A stretch of DNA of 15,005 nucleotides from DATGKD01 sp035294855. Lineage in GTDB: Bacteria; Actinomycetota; Acidimicrobiia; Acidimicrobiales; UBA8190. The notes below the pieces were generated by a model. That model did not search any database. It saw nothing but the letters and a program-made list of their open reading frames with translations, and was not told the DNA's origin. Shown piece after piece: positions 12,804 to 15,005 of the stretch (the stretch's first letter is position 1; each line of letters opens with the position of its first letter). Made by a program: the position numbers and the translations under genes. The DNA is taken from NCBI GenBank assembly GCA_035294855.1, contig DATGKD010000080.1, positions 1 through 15,005 of the forward strand. Reading direction: 5' to 3'.

Positions 12804-14411
12804 GTGGTGCCCGCTCGGCACGTCGACAGGGTGTCGCTGCACGTCGACGGCGAGTTGATCGAGGTCCCCGGCGACGACGTCTCGCTCCTCGAGGTCCTAC
12901 GCGACCGCTTGGGGAAGAAGACGCCGAAGGACGGGTGCAGCCCGCAGGGCCAGTGCGGCTGCTGCACGGTGTGGGTGGACGGATCGACGCGCGTCGCGTG
13001 CGTGACCTCCGTGCGGCGTGTGGCCGGTCGACACGTCACCACCCTCGACGGCATCGACCCCGAAGTCCGCGCCACGTGGACCGCGGCCTTCAGTGACCTC
13101 GGCGCGAGCCAGTGCGGCTTCTGCACCCCGGGGATCATCATGCGCCTCGCCGCGCTCGACAGCGCGCGCCTCGGTGACGAGACCGCCGTCGGCCGGGCGC
13201 TCCTCGCGCACCTGTGTCGCTGCACGGGCTGGAAGACGATCGTGGAGGCGGCCGCCGCGGTGTCCACGTCGGTGAGTGGATCCACGCGTCGCGACCTCGC
13301 CTCAGCTGCGAGACGCGCTTCGATCGAGAGCGGTGGCCCGCAGCTCGTCGGTCCGCAGGTCGCCGCGGGCGGAGGCGGTTTCGCGGACGACACCGCCCCC
13401 GCCGGCGCGCTGGTCGCCGTCCCCGACGGACGGGGCGGATATGCGGTGGCCGAAACGCTGCACGAGGCACGCGCCGCGGCGGGAAAAGTCCAGGGACGGC
13501 GCTCGACCGCCGCGTTGCGTCACCCGGTCGAGGTGCCGGCCGGTGCATGGGCGCTCACGCTGGCCACGACGTTCGTCGAGCCCGCCTACCTGGAGCCCGA
13601 CGCGTCGTGGTGCGAGCCGGGCGGCGAGCCCGCCGGCCCGCTCGCCAACGGCGGTGCGTTCGGCGGCAAGCTGGCGTCTCAGGCGCCCGCGGCCGCCCGG
13701 CGCTTGGCGGACGAGCACGGCCGCTGCGTGCGCGTCGTCTTCTCGCGCGAGGACGTGGTCCGCCTCGGCCCGAAGCGCCCTCCGATCGCGGCGGGGTTGC
13801 GCGTCGATGGCACCGGCATCGTTCGGGTGGCGCGCCCGCCCGGTTCGTCGCCGCTCGCCGCGTGGGTCGAGGCCGTGCGGTCGGTGCTCCCCGGCGTCGA
13901 TGTCGAGGAGGTCGCCGTGCCGGGACCGCCGGTGTCCGGCGCGCTACGCGGTGCCGGTTGGGTGGAAGCCTCGGTGCTCGCCGCTGCGCTCGACGCCCGG
14001 CGCTCCGGGGCGACGGGCCCCGGCCATGTCGTCGAGATGCGGTCGCCGGCCGGCGCCCGGGGGCGTGCCGCGCTGAGCGCCGACGGCTCGGTCCACCTGA
14101 CCGTGGCCGGGGGCCAGGTGCTCGACGAGGTCGTCCTGCGCTCGTACGCACTGGGCGCCGTCCACCAGGCGCTCGGTTGGGTACGCGCCGAGGGGATCGC
14201 CGTCGACGACCACGGCGAGGTCCTCGACCTGACGATCCGCTCCTTCGGCGTCCTCTCGGCGCGCGACACGCCATCGGTGCAGGTCGTGGTCGAAGACGAT
14301 CCCGGGCCCGCGGTCCCCGTCGGGGATACCGTTCTTGCTGCGGTCGCTGCGGCGGCGTGGACGGCTGCGGGGCTGCCCGGACGGTGGCCCACACAGGGAG
14401 GTGGGGGATGA
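12804..14411 (+). CDS. Compact xanthine-dehydrogenase-like fusion: 2Fe-2S domains plus shortened large-subunit-like region
   Basis: About 535 aa. Residues 10-85 are a plant-type 2Fe-2S domain (Cys45, 51, 54, 66 in GCSPQGQCGCCTV...VAC). Residues 95-155 are the second, helical 2Fe-2S domain (C104GFC107 and C138RC140). Together they are a complete small subunit of the xanthine dehydrogenase/aldehyde oxidase family. The remaining about 380 residues resemble pieces of the molybdopterin subunit: FVEPAYLEP (257-265), GGAFGGKLASQAP (283-295), VRVVFSREDVVRLGPKRPP (309-327) and a C-terminal ALGAVHQALGWV...LTIRSFGV segment (449-483). A normal large subunit has about 750 residues, no FAD domain is present, and the GxGEP loop with the catalytic Glu appears as PVGDT (505-509). 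The start is uncertain (GTG 12804, 12807 or 12831; none has a good Shine-Dalgarno). The stop overlaps the Rid gene (ATGA). Activity is unknown. Confidence 0.8.
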   Translation: MVPARHVDRVSLHVDGELIEVPGDDVSLLEVLRDRLGKKTPKDGCSPQGQCGCCTVWVDGSTRVACVTSVRRVAGRHVTTLDGIDPEVRATWTAAFSDLGASQCGFCTPGIIMRLAALDSARLGDETAVGRALLAHLCRCTGWKTIVEAAAAVSTSVSGSTRRDLASAARRASIESGGPQLVGPQVAAGGGGFADDTAPAGALVAVPDGRGGYAVAETLHEARAAAGKVQGRRSTAALRHPVEVPAGAWALTLATTFVEPAYLEPDASWCEPGGEPAGPLANGGAFGGKLASQAPAAARRLADEHGRCVRVVFSREDVVRLGPKRPPIAAGLRVDGTGIVRVARPPGSSPLAAWVEAVRSVLPGVDVEEVAVPGPPVSGALRGAGWVEASVLAAALDARRSGATGPGHVVEMRSPAGARGRAALSADGSVHLTVAGGQVLDEVVLRSYALGAVHQALGWVRAEGIAVDDHGEVLDLTIRSFGVLSARDTPSVQVVVEDDPGPAVPVGDTVLAAVAAAAWTAAGLPGRWPTQGGGG

Positions 14412-14782
14412 GTACGCCGGTCGGTCCGTACACGCCGGCGGTGCGCGCCGGGCCCTGGCTCGTGTGCTCCGGGCAGATCGGCACGCGCACCGGCGCCGAT
14501 GGCCTCGAGCTGGTCGAAGGGGGATTCGCGGAGCAGGCCCGTCAGGCGCTCGCCAACGTGGCCACGCTGCTCGCGGGGCGGCGCCTCGGCTGGTCCAACG
14601 TGGTGAAGACCACGGTGTTCCTCACCGACGTGAACGACTTCGCCGAGTTCAACCGCATCTACATCGAGACCCTCGGCAACCACCGCCCGGCGCGCACGTT
14701 GGTTGCCGTCAGCGCGCTGCCGATGGGAGCCGTCGTCGAGGTCGAGGCGTGGGCCTACGCCGCCGACGGCACGCCGAACTGA
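14408..14782 (+). CDS. RidA-family (YjgF/YER057c/UK114) protein
   Basis: A 124-aa trimeric Rid-superfamily protein, cytosolic. The fold signature runs from VCSGQIG (19-25) through NVVKTTVFLTDVNDFAEFN (64-82) to the ligand site NHRPARTLVAVSALPMGAVVEVEAWA. This keeps the carboxylate-binding Arg96 and the conserved Glu111. With these residues, RidA-type members hydrolyse reactive enamine/imine intermediates made by PLP enzymes or amine oxidation. The ATG at 14408 overlaps the preceding stop by 4 bp, and GGGAGG lies about 6 nt upstream. It is therefore co-translated with the xanthine-dehydrogenase-like fusion, hinting that this product or its partner generates imines or that both belong to one catabolic step (inference). 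It differs from the Rid protein next to the MBL gene in mycobacteria. Confidence 0.93.
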   Translation: MSTPVGPYTPAVRAGPWLVCSGQIGTRTGADGLELVEGGFAEQARQALANVATLLAGRRLGWSNVVKTTVFLTDVNDFAEFNRIYIETLGNHRPARTLVAVSALPMGAVVEVEAWAYAADGTPN

Positions 14783-14799
14783 CCGCCCGGTGGACCGAT

Positions 14800-14823
14800 C
14801 GGCGGCCTCAGATCGCCCCGCCG
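14800..14823. terminator. Weak hairpin between the Rid and response-regulator genes
   Basis: CGGCGG (14800-14805) and CCGCCG (14818-14823) can pair around a 12-nt loop in the 51-bp gap between convergent genes. There is no U-tract. Support is mainly positional. Confidence 0.25.
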
Positions 14824-14833
14824 TCCGGGTGGC

Positions 14834-15005
14834 TCACGCCGAGGGTCCCTGGGCGAAGCGGTAGCCGACCGAGCGCACCGTCTCGATCATGTGGGCGTGC
14901 TCCTCGCCCAACTTGGCGCGCAGCCGCCGCACGTGGACGTCCACGGTGCGCGCCCCTCCGTAGTACTCGTACCCCCAGACCCGGGAGAGCAGCGTCTCGC
15001 GGGTG
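14834..15005 (-). CDS. OmpR/PhoB-family response regulator, C-terminal part
   Basis: The last 56 residues of a gene that continues past the right edge. On the minus strand the frame reads TRETLLSRVWGYEYYGGART, then VDVHVRRLRAKLGE, IETVRSVGYRF and a short tail before TGA at 14836-14834. This is the recognition helix and wing of the winged-helix trans_reg_C domain. VDVHVRRLRAKL is the DNA-contacting helix, and the VRSVGYRF hairpin is diagnostic of OmpR/PhoB-type regulators. The WGYEYYGGARTVDVHV loop resembles actinobacterial RegX3/MtrA/GlnR-type proteins, but the receiver domain is outside the window, so the regulon cannot be told. It is convergent with the Rid gene. Confidence 0.92.
   Translation of the reverse strand, partial: TRETLLSRVWGYEYYGGARTVDVHVRRLRAKLGEEHAHMIETVRSVGYRFAQGPSA

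Noticed and set aside
13679..14683. Minus-strand open frames opposite the xanthine-dehydrogenase-like and Rid genes
   Set aside because: Low-complexity Arg/Pro/Thr translation. The plus-strand genes carry recognisable domains and an ATGA junction.
1..15005. CRISPR array, insertion sequence, integrase, toxin-antitoxin or phage module
   Set aside because: I found no regularly spaced direct repeats, transposase or integrase motifs, terminal inverted repeats or defence-type domains. tRNA-Pro has no adjacent integrase and I saw no duplicated 3' end, so I do not call an attachment site.

Overview
The window is high-GC, densely packed bacterial DNA. It carries a WhiB-type regulator, a pair of Get3/ArsA-like ATPases that closely resemble the mycobacterial Rv3679/Rv3680 pair, an actinobacterial-style ErpA and a RipA-like NlpC/P60 hydrolase. 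Together these point to Actinomycetota. The many short insertions, the DUF929-type protein and the divergence from mycobacterial and Streptomyces sequences suggest an early-branching lineage such as Acidimicrobiia, but that placement is inference. I see no phage, insertion sequence or CRISPR, and the region reads as core chromosome.

Layout from left to right. (1) 1-2800, envelope and metabolism: the C-terminal SGNH domain of a truncated acyltransferase (+), a convergent aldo/keto reductase (-), and a secreted coiled-coil NlpC/P60 hydrolase (-). (2) 2801-3650: a less GC-rich, repeat-rich spacer of about 320 bp, a small hypothetical protein with a hemerythrin-like His/Glu pattern (+), and tRNA-Pro(CGG) (-). 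(3) 3760-7608, a minus-strand operon: Get3/ArsA-like ATPase 1, ATPase 2 (ATGA overlap), a stand-alone receiver-domain protein (6 bp gap) and a CorC-like CBS protein (overlapping start). (4) 7842-9075: divergent whiB (+), a hairpin, and a membrane-anchored DUF929/thioredoxin-like protein (-). (5) 9162-11047: a NUDT19-like Nudix hydrolase and a LACTB2-like metallo-beta-lactamase-fold hydrolase, translationally coupled (+). (6) 11048-14782, iron-sulfur and molybdo-enzyme-like block: Mrp Fe-S carrier ATPase (-), divergent ErpA (+), an unusual compact fusion of the 2Fe-2S small subunit of xanthine dehydrogenase to a shortened large-subunit remnant (+), and a RidA-family protein coupled to it by an ATGA overlap (+). 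(7) 14834-15005: the DNA-binding C-terminus of an OmpR/PhoB response regulator (-), cut by the window edge.

How the genes may work together. The ATPase pair next to a divergent whiB, with Nudix, MBL and Rid genes close by, recalls the M. tuberculosis Rv3677c-Rv3681c neighbourhood, so this is a conserved actinobacterial locus with local additions. Fe-S metabolism is a common thread (WhiB 4Fe-4S cluster, Mrp, ErpA, a two-cluster 2Fe-2S protein). The most unusual item is the condensed xanthine-dehydrogenase-like fusion at about 12804-14411. It keeps all eight 2Fe-2S cysteines but lacks about half of the molybdopterin subunit and, by eye, its catalytic glutamate motif. Second is the degenerate receiver protein built into the Get3-like ATPase operon.
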